From NCBI RefSeq assembly GCF_040954645.1, contig NC_092807.1:49980991-50044990 (forward strand): a stretch of 64,000 nt of DNA, read 5' to 3'. Numbering within the stretch: position 1 is the stretch's first letter; the number at the start of each line of letters is the position of its first letter. The stretch comes from Diabrotica undecimpunctata (Eukaryota > Arthropoda > Insecta > Coleoptera > Chrysomelidae). The notes under the pieces were generated by a model. That model saw only the letters and a program-made list of their open reading frames with translations. It had not been told where the DNA came from and made no database searches. The position numbers were made by a program, and so were the translations under genes. Below are positions 10,370-22,128 of this stretch, one piece after another.

Positions 10370-10566
10370 CATCTCTTTCCGTACCACTCATCCTTTGGTC
10401 GATCCCAAATACTAACGTACTCTAGTTTAAGTCGAAGATCCATTTGGATTTTGTACTACTACGTTAAACTTTTTGTTTTCTGACCGGAATCTGAACCATC
10501 AACCCACTAGACCACTCGCAGTGAAGTGACTGTATTTCTCCTGCCTGGCCCGCTTTTCGCTATTGG
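10370..10566 (-). repeat. SINE-like dispersed repeat, copy 1
   Basis: Similar to 49908-50121 over about 200 bases. Shared blocks include CATCTCTTTCC, ACTACTACGTTA, CTTTTTGTTTTC and TGCCTGGCCCGCTT. On the minus strand it runs from the GCGGGCCAGGCAG end towards the TA microsatellite, which would then be its tail. A GGTTCAGATTCC box resembles a pol III B box, but the best A-box-like match lies only 6 bases away, so a tRNA origin is not shown. Confidence 0.6.
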
Positions 10567-11044
10567 ACAGACGACCGTTTACCCTAGATATATAAAATCG
10601 TCTATAATTAAATGCTTCATAATACAATTTGTTCAAACACAACATGTTGCCTTAAACTTGTCAAATTATATTTTATATTAATATAATATCAAGCTGATGG
10701 TACGGTGTAACAAATATTTGAATGGTACAAACGTTTGTAATCCCTTTGCACAATCTCTGATTCTTTAAGGACTGTCTTCTTTTGCTAACAATTTTTTTTT
10801 CATGAAATACTCAACTTGAAATTAGACAGTAATTTTATTGTGTTGAACTATCATGTTGTATATTGTTATAAACATTATTACTATAGTATTATTCTAGAGT
10901 TCAAATAAAATGTCTTGTGAAGTCGAGGTGCAGGGATACAAAGTGGTATCTGCGATGTTGCTACAATACTAATACAAGACATTTTTTTATAGAACTAAAT
11001 GAAATCATTAAATTCAATGTCTGATTTGCTTTTCAAACTTTCAG
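10567..11044. other. Intron, nothing recognised
   Basis: AT-rich intron sequence up to PP2A exon b. Confidence 0.5.
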
Positions 11045-11220
11045 TTTGCTGTTAACCTTTTTCGAACCCTTCCACCATCGTCTAATCCTAACGGCGCTGA
11101 ATTTGATCCCGAAGAAGATGAGCCAACACTCGAAGCTGCCTGGCCACATTTACAACTCGTCTACGAACTCTTTCTTAGGGTACTCGAAGCACCTGATTTT
11201 CAGGTTAATATAGCTAAACG
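11045..11220 (+). CDS. wrd: PP2A B56 exon b
   Basis: Encodes [20 protein letters not shown], then the acidic [13 protein letters not shown] segment, up to NIAK plus a split Arg codon. This is a near-invariant B56 block. The acceptor is actttcag ending at 11044 and the donor is GTAAGT at 11221. It follows the previous exon in phase 0 and leaves two bases for the next exon. Confidence 0.97.
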
Positions 11221-11731
11221 GTAAGTCCTAATAGAATCTATATTAGATTTTGTAGCATTCCATTTTTTCAACGACTTCACAATTAATAATTGGTTTATCC
11301 TGAGACATCTAACTATTTATAGTTTCAAGGTACACAAGCCTTAACAACTATATAATGGGACAAACTAAAATACATGCAAAATTCAGATAGTTGACAGTTT
11401 ATTTTTTTCTAATAATGTTTTTTAATGTATTACTATATAATTAGTTAATAACTAATAATATTGGTCCAATCAGCAACACAAAACAAAATATATGTACTCT
11501 AACAGAACTAATTAATAATAAAGAGTGTTTATTTTGTTGACAACTAAATATTGGGACATCAACGAATATTTATATTTAAAACGGACGATGCTAGCCCTTA
11601 GACTTTATGACCGCTCGAATTCTGTTGAGAAGGTAAATGAACTGCACATCTGCTCTATTTCGGTTTTTAGGTTCGTGTAGTGTCCATTATGAGTTATTTG
11701 TTAGTGTATGTTTCAGTTTTTGCTAACATTT
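11221..11731. other. Intron, nothing recognised
   Basis: AT-rich start of the largest visible intron (12.7 kb); no element ends or coding signals identified. Confidence 0.45.
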
Positions 11732-11811
11732 ACATTTGCTTGTTTCAATGACATGCTACCATTTGCTTATTTCAATGACATGTTAACATTTGCTTGTTTC
11801 AATGACATTTA
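11732..11811. repeat. 27-bp tandem repeat, three units
   Basis: Units at 11732, 11759 and 11786 share CATTTGCTTRTTTCAATGACA; units differ at a few bases. It lies at the edge of the Tc1-like remnant. Confidence 0.85.
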
Positions 11812-11814
11812 GGT

Positions 11815-12275
11815 CAGAACTGTTGGAGGCGAAGAAAGGACATTAATTTTGTGGTTTTGGCCGTAATACAAGCTGCTTCGCCCTGCTGAAAAATATAATT
11901 CTAGCAGCATTTAATTTTACAATACTTGTAAGTAAGATATTTTGAGATTTGTTGATATTTCGCAGCATTTACGGTACCCTCAATAAATTAAAAACATCCT
12001 ATCTATGAAACTGCCATACAACCCCAAATCATCACTCATTTAAGAAATTTTACGGTCCGTTTCAAACAATCTTTGTGAAAAGCTTCATGCTTAGTGCGAA
12101 TAACTCGTTTGCGGTGATCAACATATACGTCGAATTTTGATTCTTCACTGAAAATTAATCGTGACTAATCTTCTACCGACCAAGAAAGTTTAGATTTTGC
12201 TGAAATGTTCTTGCTTTTGTTTGGGTGTTAAAAGTGGCTTTTCCTTTGCCTAGAACAAAATATGTTAAAATATAA
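11815..12275 (-). pseudogene. Tc1-like transposase remnant
   Basis: Minus strand, in pieces: KEKPLLTPKQKQ near 12260, then IFSEESKFDVYVDHRKRVIR and HEAFHKDCLKRTVKF around 12190-12050, VMIWGCMAVS, FIEGTVNAAKYQQI and a QQxGAACxTAKTTK block near 11860. These correspond to the middle of a Tc1-family transposase: first catalytic Asp region (SDESKF-like) to the QDNAPxH-like region. Several stops and frameshifts. Confidence 0.75.
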
Positions 12276-12679
12276 TAAACTACGAGTACACTTTTAAGTT
12301 GTTACATGTAATTCAACCATATAAAGCTTTAATCCAGATTTTTAATCATCAACTCAGCAATTTTTTAATTTGTAGAGATACCATTTTATGGAAATAATAC
12401 AGCGATTCACTCAGTTTGACAAGAAGTTATTTGTAGAATATAGTTTGACGTGTGTTAGATTGTCCGGCTGCATTGTTTTTGCAGCCTAATTGTCTTGTGT
12501 GGTTTTTAGCAGTTACTTCAAACTGTCCTATTATTTAATTGTCACTAATTTTTACATATTTTGATGATCCTTATGGCATTAATGGGTTATTTGGATTATA
12601 TAACACAAAATTGATTACGTTTTGTGATTATATATCATTTAAATTATTGCTTATTCAGCATTATTATCATAACTATAGC
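12276..12679. other. Intron between two transposon remnants, nothing recognised
   Basis: May include worn ends of the Tc1-like element. No terminal repeats could be fixed. Confidence 0.4.
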
Positions 12680-13486
12680 ATAAGGGTGGCATTTTGACTG
12701 TTATACGTGAATATTTGGGTATGAGAAAGCTGTTTTCCAAATGGATGCCGCGTTTTCTCACACCACAGCAAAAACAACAACGAATTGATGAATCTCGTCG
12801 CTGTTTGGACATGTTTAATCGGAATAAGTCGGAGTTTTTGCATCGGTAAGTCACAATGGATCAAACATGGATCCATCACTTCACTCCGGAATTAAATCGG
12901 CAGTCATCCGAGTGGACAGCATCCGGAGAAAGCCATCCAAAGCGATCAAAGATCAAAAGGTTATGGCCTCTGTATTTTAGGATCCGCAAGGAATTATTTT
13001 CTTTGACTATTTGAAACATGGAGAAATTAAACAGTGACTACTATATTTCTTTATTAGAGCGTTTGAAGACCGAAATCGCAAAAAAAACTTTATTTTGCCT
13101 CATTTGTTAAAGAACAAAATGTTGTTTCACTAAGACAACGCCCCGTGTTGCAAGTCGATGAAAACGATGGCAAAAATGCACGAATTGGACTTTGAATTGC
13201 TTCCGCACCCACCGTATAGTCCAAATCTGGTCCCCAGCGACTACCACCTTTTTTCAGATCTAAAAAAATGTTCCGTAGCAAGAGATATCGCCTCGATGAG
13301 GAATTAATTTCCCAAACTGAAGCCTATTTTCAAGGCAAATGTAAATATGTAGTTTTACAAAGGCGGCATCAAAAAATTAGAAAAGTGTTGGAATTTTTGT
13401 ATTGACCCTCTAAAGGAGATTATTTTGATGAATAAAGAATAATTTTTGCAAAATCATGTTTTAATAGTTAGGCCCAGGACTTCTTT
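12680..13486 (+). pseudogene. Mariner transposase remnant
   Basis: Plus strand: ILTVIREYLGMRKLFSKWMP, RFLTPQQKQQRIDESRRCLD, then VTMDQTWIHHFTPELNRQSS (the TMDETW catalytic region, with Glu changed to Gln), a DNAPCHKS-like block with shifts, LHELDFELLPHPPYSP and NLVPSDYHLFSDLKKM, ending about 13404. The catalytic-domain order is that of the mariner family (DD34D). The N-terminal DNA-binding half is missing. The likely 3' terminal repeat lies near 13465-13486 (TTAGGCCCAGGACTTCTTTA). In-frame stops make it dead. Confidence 0.88.
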
Positions 13487-13636
13487 AGTTCGGCAGCTGG
13501 GTACCTTTCTGTATACGTAAAAGAATGGATAGTTAAAAACTATTCTATCCCCATCTCAAGAAGTGGTACCAGTTCTTATGAACAATTTTTTTAAAATAAA
13601 TTTTCAAATTTGATTATTTTGATTTATAACAGCATA

Positions 13637-14350
13637 ACTAATAAACCAAGTATAAAACTTATACTTGAATAAATCAGGTATAGGCAAAATCACTAACAAT
13701 AAACATGGGATAACTTAGATATAAGTTATACTTGGTATAAGAATTTATTCCAAGATTATACCGACCCATACCCTTGTTTAAGTCTAGTATAACCGTGGTA
13801 TAACCTATTTTATGAATGTCAAAGTCATCAGTGACAAGAATATATTATGTTTTGTATTGTTTTGTGAGTAGCTATGTATATAATAAAAAAAGTGTTTAAG
13901 AGGTGTTGCGGCTGTCGAGGAAGTTGATAATTTAATTAACATGATGGAAAATACACGAAAAAGAAAAACTTTCCAAGAACGAATAAATCATTTTCATAAT
14001 ACACTGCCAATTTTTGCAACTTTTTGCACCTTTTTTGCAGTTTTAAAATACTCAAAACTCAACAAATAAGATAACAAATAAAGAAAAAGATATATTTAAT
14101 GTCAGTTGTCAGTTTCAAAGAAAAATCAAAATTGACATATTTCACTCAATATGTCGTTGTTCTATGTATTTGTGCAAAAGATTGCGACATTGCCAAACTA
14201 TTATTTCGAAATAAAGTGGGAATACTTATAACTAACATATACCGAGTTTATTTGTAACAAAATATTTTAGTATTATATTTACCTTATACTTAGGTTAACT
14301 ATTCTAGATATAAATATGGAATAACATTAGAATACGAGTGTTTTATTAGT
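13637..14350. mobile_element. Possible MITE with CTAATAAA termini
   Basis: Weak inverted similarity between ACTAATAAACC at 13637 and GTTTTATTAGTA ending 14350, with several tandem-like TATAACTTATACTTGG-type repeats in the left part. No coding sequence. Ends and target duplication are uncertain. Confidence 0.3.
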
Positions 14351-14367
14351 AAGACAGTATGTGTGTA

Positions 14368-14924
14368 GTCCCATCGTAAAGGACAGCTAAAAATTCATTT
14401 AAAATGCTATATACGTTTTGTATAAAAAGTTTATATGTAGTTATTAACAATTTTATCTCTTGAAATCGAAGATTTAGCGTAATTTTTAGTCATCATAACT
14501 TCTTACATGGTGCATATTTCTTTAACAGCTGCACATAGAAACATTGAACATATTTTTACAATTTACTATTGAAAAAAATATAATTTTTTTTTAAATATAA
14601 AACAAATAGCTTTTCGGCATTGTAGAATCAACAAACACACGGCGTGCTGCGTACTGACCGTCTGCGAACGTGTCGTAGTTACGCGCTCTTCGAGCGGTGT
14701 TTGAAATTTTAAAATAGGCAAATATGCTGTTAGAAAAATGTGCACGATGTAAAAAGTTATAACTACTCGAAGTGAGTAGTTATAACTTTGAAACTCGAAA
14801 TCTTTGATTTCTCGACTTAAAATTGTTAATAATTTGTAAACTATAAACTTTTTATATACAAGATATCTAGCATTTTTAATTTATTTTTAGCTTTACCTTA
14901 CTTTAGTGTACTTTACGATGGGAC
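14368..14924. mobile_element. MITE, 557 bp, flanked by TA
   Basis: Begins GTCCCATCGTAAAG and ends CTTTACGATGGGAC, with TA on both outer sides. The terminal inverted repeat continues imperfectly for about 115 bases (shared AAAAAGTTTATA, TATTAACAATTTTA, AGATTT blocks). No transposase. TA duplication and the repeat type suggest a Tc1/mariner-type non-autonomous element. The core holds a GC-richer stretch near 14640-14700. Confidence 0.85.
14753..14789. repeat. Small perfect hairpin in the MITE
   Basis: AAAGTTATAACTACTC and its reverse complement separated by 5 bases. Confidence 0.8.
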
Positions 14925-14926
14925 TA

Positions 14927-15276
14927 TACCTAGTTGTAAATCAAAATACATATTAATAAATTGTGAATCAAAATTTGAAAATTTATTTATAAAAAAATTG
15001 TTTATAACTATAATTGGTATCACTTTTTGAGATATACGGCCTACATATTCGTATTCAGCGAAAAATTTTACAGAAAATAGAATATTTTTCAAGGATCCAT
15101 CCTTCCATGTATACAGAAAGATACCCAGCTGTCGAATTACTTGATCGTCGAATTAGATTGATTGCAATGAATTTTATTTTAATTATATTTTTAATTATGA
15201 TTTTATATTAGACAACAATAAATACTGAGTCTAATGTAGAAAAAAAATTAACTTATTGTCTACATAAATATAGTGT
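14927..15276. other. Intron, nothing recognised
   Basis: AT-rich. A 65-residue open frame at 15014-15211 has no family resemblance and is not called. Confidence 0.45.
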
Positions 15277-15284
15277 AAGTCAAG

Positions 15285-16710
15285 CAGTGACGTAGCCATA
15301 ATTTTATTTCGGGGGATTCGCCCCCTTTTCTAAAAAACGTTTAGAAATTCAATCAATCAATGAATTATTTAATTTTTTTTTAATAATTATTTTTATATTT
15401 TTTTAAAATAATAATACTTACTCTTAAATTATGTTTTTCACGATATTAATAAATTACTTTTAAATTCCATTATTTGAAACATTATGGTGCCCAAAGATAT
15501 TAACATGTTATAACTTATGGAAATATCTATTAAAATGCAAAATTGTAAGTGTTAAATATGCTTTTTTGTCAATATATCTAAAATTTTGTCTGAATTGACG
15601 TTAATATTTTATGACCCCATAGTAGAGCAAGTCCAGTAAGTCTTTCATTACCGGATCTATTTCTCAAATAGATTTTTACTCTCTTCACAGTTGAAAATAA
15701 CCGATCAAAACTGGTCGTAGTAACAGGAATATAATTATATATAATATATATAATTCAAAATATGGAGGTAGCTTTGGTAACTAGTTAGCTTTATCAGGAG
15801 ATGCAAAGCCAGGAAGAAGTATTTGAAATAAAGTCAAAATATTTTCATTGTTGATATATCTAGAAAGTAGATTGTCTAAATATGAAATGAACGTTGATAC
15901 TTTAAAATATTCTTCAATGGAATTTGTTAGATGATTGTCTCTACAAGTCTGTCTACTTTTGAGGCTCAGAAGAAGCTCAGTACCAAAAATATCTTTAGAT
16001 AATTTAGAAGTAGAAATAAAAAGTTTTTCAATTTCGGATTTTTTTCTTAAATCTTCTAGAGTAGAGATAATACCTTTGGTACATGTAATAGCACTAACGA
16101 AATCGTAAGAAACACTTTAAAGAATATGGATAATGGAAGCGTAACGCTTAAGATCTTTTCACAAACCAAGAGGGAAATATTAAGAAACTGCTTTTTTCTA
16201 TCGCTGAATATAATGCACTAGCTGTTCACGAGCTTTCGCGACCATATTGAGAAATTTCAACAAACCAAGTGTGACGTTCAATAAAGCTAGTTTACAAGTT
16301 ACAACTCGCACAAACTACTAAACCTATTCTTTTTACATAACAATCTGGAATGTGAACTTGAATTGCATATTGTACGGTCTTCTTGCTAGCTTAACCATTT
16401 TTTCTGAAAAAAATTAATTACTTGATTTTAATATATAATATAATAATACTTAATTATTAAAACTTAATTTAAAAGATTCAATTTCCTGGTAGGTTCTTAA
16501 ATTATTAAACATTATTATTATATTTTTACTGTGTATATTTAAAACACTTCTTCACAATAATCTTCAGAAAAATCAAAATATTTGTTAAATTTAAAATACA
16601 ATTGTCGAATTCAATATTTTTTACGTATTTTTTGAATTTTAATATCATTATTATTTGATATTTCGGGGGGTGTCTGCACCCACTGGACACTTTCCCTGTC
16701 TACGTCACTG
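15285..16710 (-). mobile_element. hAT transposon remnant with ends and target duplication
   Basis: Begins CAGTGACGTAG and ends CTACGTCACTG, an 11-bp perfect terminal repeat typical of hAT elements. Flanks are AAGTCAAG (15277-15284) and AAGTCGAG (16711-16718), an 8-bp target duplication with one change. At 1.4 kb it is too short for an intact hAT. The minus-strand interior carries the C-terminal end of a transposase. Confidence 0.9.
15590..15730 (-). pseudogene. hAT transposase dimerisation-domain fragment
   Basis: Minus strand gives IPVTTTSFDRLFSTVKRVKI, then YLRNRSGNERLTGLALLWGH. This matches the hAT C-terminal dimerisation pattern (VTTASxERSFSxLKRIKT, YLRS, ERLSxLAL). Further upstream pieces to about 16250 are too worn to assign. 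Confidence 0.8.
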
Positions 16711-16718
16711 AAGTCGAG

Positions 16719-17129
16719 ATAGTGTTTTTATGTCTTTTACTTAAATCTTGTTACTATAATCTCTCTTCGATGCTAGCCGTCGGGGGTCCCGGTAGGCGCC
16801 GATTAATGTCGAAATTATGCTCATAAATGATAATGCCACTGCATTTTAATTTCCTTCGGATTTTTATTTCCTTTTTTCTTGAGTTAATTTTGTTACATGG
16901 CGCAGAGTATAAAATATGCATAATAACATTTTGTTTCACATGAATAGTGCAAAGAAACACTAACTGCTTGTTGAAAGTGGTGAAACACTGTACTAAAAAA
17001 TCACAAAAACAATAAATTTGAGAATTTTTTATGTATATGCTAGAAGAAATAGTAATGGATCTGAATCTGAAATGATATATAATCTGGATTTTAAGTTACC
17101 ATCAATCTCTGTCCAACTGCAGAAGTTTT
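16719..17129. other. Intron, nothing recognised
   Basis: Contains one GC-rich patch near 16770-16800. No coding signal or element ends found. Confidence 0.4.
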
Positions 17130-19420
17130 AGAGGCGCATAAACATACTCAGATTATTGCCTAGTGATCTTAACATTGAGGGCTAGAATTTCAAACACCAG
17201 TAAAGCAAATAAAATGGATAGAAAAAAAATGGAATGTACATAAGCTGAGAGATGCGACAATTGCAGAACGGTACTCGGAAAACATCATCAACAGGCTAGG
17301 GAATCAAAATGTAAATGAAGAAGGTCAGACAGATGTAGACTCCTACTGGAAAAGAATAAAAGAAGACATTGAAGCAGCAGCGAATGATGAAATAGGAACA
17401 GAAATTTGTGCCCGTAAAATCATTGGTTTGACGATAAATGAAAGAATGCAACAAAATAAAAAAATTAAGCTTACAGAAAGATGCTTACCCGACGAAATAG
17501 AACAACTGTAGAGAATTAGCAAACAAAGAGAAGAGAAGAAAAGAGGACACACAAAAGAAAAAAACGAAACCACTTAAATAAGGAACTTAAATACATAGAA
17601 AACCTCAACAGAGAGAAAGAATTCAGAGCATTCTATATGACTGTTAACATCAACAGAAAATAATTCAAGGCAACCACAAGACAATTCAGAAGTCAGAATG
17701 ACGACCTATTAACAACAAGGAAAGATGTATTGAATAGATGGGTGAAATACTTTAACCAGGCACTTAATATAGAGGAAGAAAAAGAAAACCTGGAAGACGA
17801 AAGAGATGAAGTAAGAGGGCAGGCGAGAGGGAAGAGGAACCACCAACGATTCTTGAAGTTAAAGATGCGTTTAAAAAAACTAGCCAGAAACAAATCACCC
17901 GGAATAGATAATCTCTCAGCTGAACTATATAATGAAGGTGGCTACGATACCATAATGGACCATAATTGCATTACAGCAGCTGATAAAAAAAATATGGACA
18001 CAGAAATCCCTCTCCAATTATTGGAATACTTTGCACCATTCACAAAAAGGCAATATCTTTGAATGCTCTAACGACAGAGGAATTGCGCTTCTAAATGCAG
18101 CGTATAAAATATTTTCCACAGTACTGTGTCAGCGTATGGCACCATATGGTAATATATGGAAAATACTAGGCTGGTTTCAGAGGTGGTAGATCGACAATTC
18201 ATCAGATTGCAACCCTGAAACAAATTTTAGAAAAAACACTGGAATATGGCATTGATACTCATCACATATTTATAGACTGCAAAGCAGCCTACGACTCTGT
18301 GAATAGAAGAGAAATGTTCAAAGCAGTGAAAGAGCTAGGAAAACCAAATCAGTTGGTAAATTTAACAAAACTAACTCTTGAAAAAGTTGAATGTAGAATA
18401 CAAATTCAGGGGGAATTGTCTGAACCTTTTAAAACAAATAACGGGCTGCGCCAGGGAGGCCCTCTTTCCTGTATACTGTTCAATCTGGCTCTGGAAAAAG
18501 TAATACGTATGTCACAAATCACAACCATAGATTCAATATATAATAAATCAGTGCAAATCCTTGCGTATGCTGATGATATCAATATTGTTGGTAGAACGGA
18601 AAACACTGTACGATAGGCATATGTAGCATTAAAAGAATCAGCTACAAAAATGGGTTTAATAATAAACACCAACAAAACGAAGTATATGAAAATAAGCACG
18701 CCACCACAAGTCCTACGACTTCTTGTTATAGAAAACGACGTCATCGAAGCAGTGAACGAATTTGTATACCTGGGAGCGCTCCTTAACATTGAAAATAATA
18801 CTACCGCAGAGGTAAGCCGCAGAATTTGCGCGGCCAATAGATTCTATTTTGGGCTCAATCTCCTCCTTAAATCCACAATTATATCGAAAAATACAAAAAT
18901 AAAACTCTACAAAACAAAAATACGCCTAATATGTGGTTCAGAGACCTGGACTCTAACAAAAAGTAATGAAAACATATTATAATGTTTCGAAAGAAAACTA
19001 CTAAGGCGACTCTATGGAGCAGTAAATGACAATGGAGTGTGGAGAATACAATACAACTTCGAACTTTATAGAATATACTAGGAACCAGATATCGTAAAAC
19101 ATATTAAGATAAGACGTCTGAGGTGGATAGGGCATGTAATGCGGATGGAACAAAATGACCCAGCTAGAAAAACGCTCCTCAATAGACCCATTGGTCAGAG
19201 AAGAAGAGGAAGACCCAGAACAAGGTTCCTTGATAACATCGATGAAGACATGAGAAATACGGAAATACGTGCTTGGCTGAAGAAGGCGATGGATATGGAC
19301 GACTGGAGAGAAATTCTTGAGTAGGCTAGGACCCACGCAGGATTGTAAAGCTAAAGTCAGTCTCTGTCCTCCCTTACAATTGAATGCCTGTCCCGAACAA
19401 GGTTATAGAAAAGAAATGTG
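17130..19420 (+). pseudogene. Non-LTR retrotransposon, pre-RT to C terminus, degenerate
   Basis: Plus strand. 17210-17570: WIEKKWNVHKLRDATIAERY and later, the pre-RT region. 17730-18060: VLNRWVKYFNQALN-like, then ARNKSPGIDNLSAELY. 18060-18170: DRGIALLNAAYKIFSTVLCQ. 18270-18616: AAYDSVNRREMFKAVKELG, NGLRQGGPLSCILFNLALEK and the intact catalytic ILAYADDINIVGRT near 18560. 18650-18980: NTNKTKYMKIST, FVYLGALLNIENNTTAEVSR, LICGSETWTLTKS. 19100-19330: RLRWIGHVMRMEQNDPARKT, then RRRGRPRTRFLDNI and DDWREILE. Stops and shifts break it into at least five pieces. A related copy lies at 39850-41640. Confidence 0.9.
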
Positions 19421-19519
19421 AATGAAGATATTTCCAGGAGTCATCGCAGCATAAAATATTATTCACCAGTAAAAATTCGGGACATATTAAAAGAAGTTCT
19501 ATTAAAAAAAAAACACTTT

Positions 19520-19770
19520 GTTACATTTTAAAAATTACTCAGAAGAGTCTACAAAAGCTACACGAAAAAGTGAAGTTGAACGCTCCACAATAAGATAGAG
19601 GCAAATATTCAAACAGATCTACGGCTATACCAGATAATGCAGTTCTCAGATTCTCTAGTTTCTTTTTCAAAATTGTCAACGTTGCATCTGGGTATACCAT
19701 TTTAAAGATTTCCAGAAGAGATATGTATGCTTCATTCCTCCGATCTCTGTTTGAATACGAATACACTTAA
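19520..19770 (-). pseudogene. MADF-like domain fragment
   Basis: Minus strand: YSNRDRRNEAYISLLEIFKM, then VYPDATLTILKKKLENLRTA. It resembles the MADF/Myb-like DNA-binding domain common in arthropod transposon-linked proteins (YxNRxxRxxAxxxIxxxF ... VKKKIxxLRTxF). The expected LWxxDxLxFL end appears in another frame, so it is broken. Probably a transposon relic. Confidence 0.55.
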
Positions 19771-19939
19771 CATCTCACAAACAGCAGGAAGTTTTGTAGC
19801 TCTTCAGTAATTCCTCCAGTATGGGTAAACACTCCCAACGGCTGCCGGAAGTTAACTGATTCGTGTGGGGTCGGAGTTGTAGGTTGGCCAAGAAGGCTTC
19901 ACACGTCACGACTCGACAGGTTTTATTAGTCTCGATTTA

Positions 19940-20900
19940 TGCTTAAGACGCATGTATGTTTTGTTTAAGGAGAAATATCCCGTTGTCAAGTTTAACGAGA
20001 AAGTGTACATATTCAGGTCCGAATTTAATTTCAGATTCGATATACCTAGATCTGATACTTGCCAGTATTGTGAAAATTTCTACCTCGAACTTATTAATAC
20101 AGAATCCGAAGAAGATAAAACAAAAATTTTGAATGAAAGTGAACTTCACCAAAGGCGAGCAGAAAAGGCATATTATTACATTAGTGGTGACATTAAACTA
20201 CCAAAATACAACATTATTATGTATTGATCTACAGCAAGTATTTTCTGTCCAACTTTGAAGCAATCTCTTGTCTTTTATTAGAGACAGTACTGATGTTATA
20301 ATCAAGCCATCCACAATATAGGTACAAATTATATTTTCGTGTGTTTTTGACATAAAAGTATAGCTAAACGGGGATCTGCTGAAATAGTCTCATGTTTATT
20401 AAAATATGTTTCGACGAATTTTAAGCATATTTAAAATAATGTAGAATACAGCAAACTCATCGTTTGGTCTGACAGATAGATGTATTGGACAAAATAATAA
20501 TTTTAAACTAATTTCTCCTTATATATATAAAATATTGATAATTTTGTAACTATGAAATATTTTTAAAAAGAACAAACATTTTTAAAAAGCGGCAACAGTT
20601 TTTTGCCCTGTGACCGTAACTTTGATTGAGAGGAAGAAGAAAACGGCTATGGTTTATTATGTAAGACAGTGGCTAGAAATCATCGCAAACGCACGATCTT
20701 CCAAGTCATTATTTATATGTTATATGGAAAATAGTAACTTTCAAGGACATATTCCAAATTATATGCGTACTGAAAAAAGGACCCATCATTGGAAATAACG
20801 GAAGTGGTTTCGCTCCGAATTATCAGACCTACAATAATACATGTTAGAGTGTCACAATATTTTGAAACTGAAAGAAAATGAAAGGTTTTCTAAATAGATG
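19940..20900 (+). pseudogene. Uncharacterised multi-copy transposon-like gene family, copy A
   Basis: Pieces on the plus strand: FKEKYPVVKFNEKVYIFRSE, then FDIPRSDTCQYCENFYLELI with two cysteines spaced like a metal site, HQRRAEKAYYY, then CIDLQQVFSVQL. After about 370 unrelated bases it resumes with FLPCDRNFD-like, VYYVRQWLEIIANARSSKSL and WKITEVVSLRIIRP. I recognise these from many unnamed arthropod proteins (PRSDTCxxC, FDLQQALPTP, GHSFLPxDRxFG), which are repetitive and probably transposon-derived. I do not know the biochemical function. Frameshifts and an insertion make this copy dead. Confidence 0.55.
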
Positions 20901-21079
20901 CTTCTCATGTGACCGGGAATCACCAAAACCTCTGAAAACTATATAACTCTGTTCTTACGGTTAAAAAATAAAAGGAAGAAAAGTTGTTGGATATGTTCAA
21001 AGTTATTCCATTAGAATATAGGAATTTTAGTATAATTTGCCAACTGAAATTAATTTATTATTACTACAGCTGTTGCATT
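20901..21079. other. Intron, nothing recognised
   Basis: Short AT-rich stretch between repeats. Confidence 0.4.
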
Positions 21080-21440
21080 GGACATTCATAATTATATCTG
21101 TATTTTTTAATTTATTAATTTCAATAGATTCTAATAAAGATAGCTTAATGCCTTTATTTCGAATATGGAGAATTTGAAATTGGTCATTAAATTTATTCAA
21201 AGCCCTTTTGTGTTCTGCTATACGTTTGTGAAAGGTTCTTCCAGTTTAACCGATGTAAGTTTTTGGGCAGTCACCACATGTACGTTTTGTATACACCACT
21301 GTTTAAGTACTTTTTATCTAGGCTCTTGTTGTTCTTAATATAGTTGCCCAAGTTGTTGTTTGTTCTGAAAGCTAGTGTTGTTCCTTTCTTTTTTATGTGT
21401 TAGGATATTTTTGTTGATATGTTGCCTGTATCTTCTTCTG
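21080..21440 (-). pseudogene. Penelope-like element GIY-YIG endonuclease fragment
   Basis: Minus strand: TGVVYKTYCGDCPKTYIG, a stop, then TGRTFHKRIAEHKRALNKFN with LLESIEI downstream. GVYK-x-CxxC-x-YIGxTGRxFxxRxxEH is the GIY-YIG nuclease of Penelope-like elements, including its CxxC. No RT is attached; the rest of that element is missing or beyond recognition up to 21560. Confidence 0.78.
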
Positions 21441-21560
21441 CTCGATTACATATACGGTCTGTGCTACACTTGACCAAGGTTCTAATCAACCTGTTATAAC
21501 CTTGTTCAATGATGTTATAACCTTGTTCTTCTGAAAGGCGTTATTTGTCCTAATTTTACT

Positions 21561-22128
21561 TTTGTGTATAGGTCAAAGTGATTGTTTTTCTTTAATTAAT
21601 CGCTATATTATGTAAGTAAATATAAATTAATTATCGACACAATTTCTTTGATAATTATTATCAGTGTTAACGTACGCGGTCTATTTGGGTAGTATGTCCT
21701 AGAAACCGTATAATATACCCCTACTAGAATTAATAAATTATCTTGAATAATGAGAAAAATATACCTTTGACAAGATGTGATAATTTTCCACATATTAGCT
21801 ACGCAGTCAACCGTTAGTTAGTTAGTTATGAGGTCTATTTGTTTCGTAACTCAACAAACGTGTTAAACTTATAGGTCTCACTTATATTGACAGTTGACAA
21901 TTTAGTCGACTTTAAAATATAATCATTTAAGGTGCATTCCTGATTCCTGTAGCAACTTTAATGGAGGATAGTACATTGAATCACTTGTAATCATCTTTAA
22001 TTCTGAATCGGATAAGTAATACGCCATTAGTGATCACAGAGTTCTGAATGCTTAATTAAGAATATTTTGTTGCAAACTTGGGAATTTCGCTCCCAAACTG
22101 TTGCTTAACAGTTTTTTAAATATGCAAG
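21561..22128. other. Intron, nothing recognised
   Basis: AT-rich, no element ends or coding signal identified. Confidence 0.4.

Noticed and set aside
10079..10483. Long Tyr-Ile-rich open frames on both strands
   Set aside because: They are translations of the TA microsatellite, which lacks stops in some frames.
10486..10514. tRNA-like A and B boxes in SINE copy 1
   Set aside because: The two boxes are only 6 bases apart, too close for a tRNA-type pol III promoter, and copy 2 does not keep the A-like box.
15014..15211. 65-residue plus-strand open frame
   Set aside because: No family resemblance, no context, AT-rich; likely chance.
21780..21850. Possible tRNA-like sequence
   Set aside because: No consistent cloverleaf or boxes could be built.
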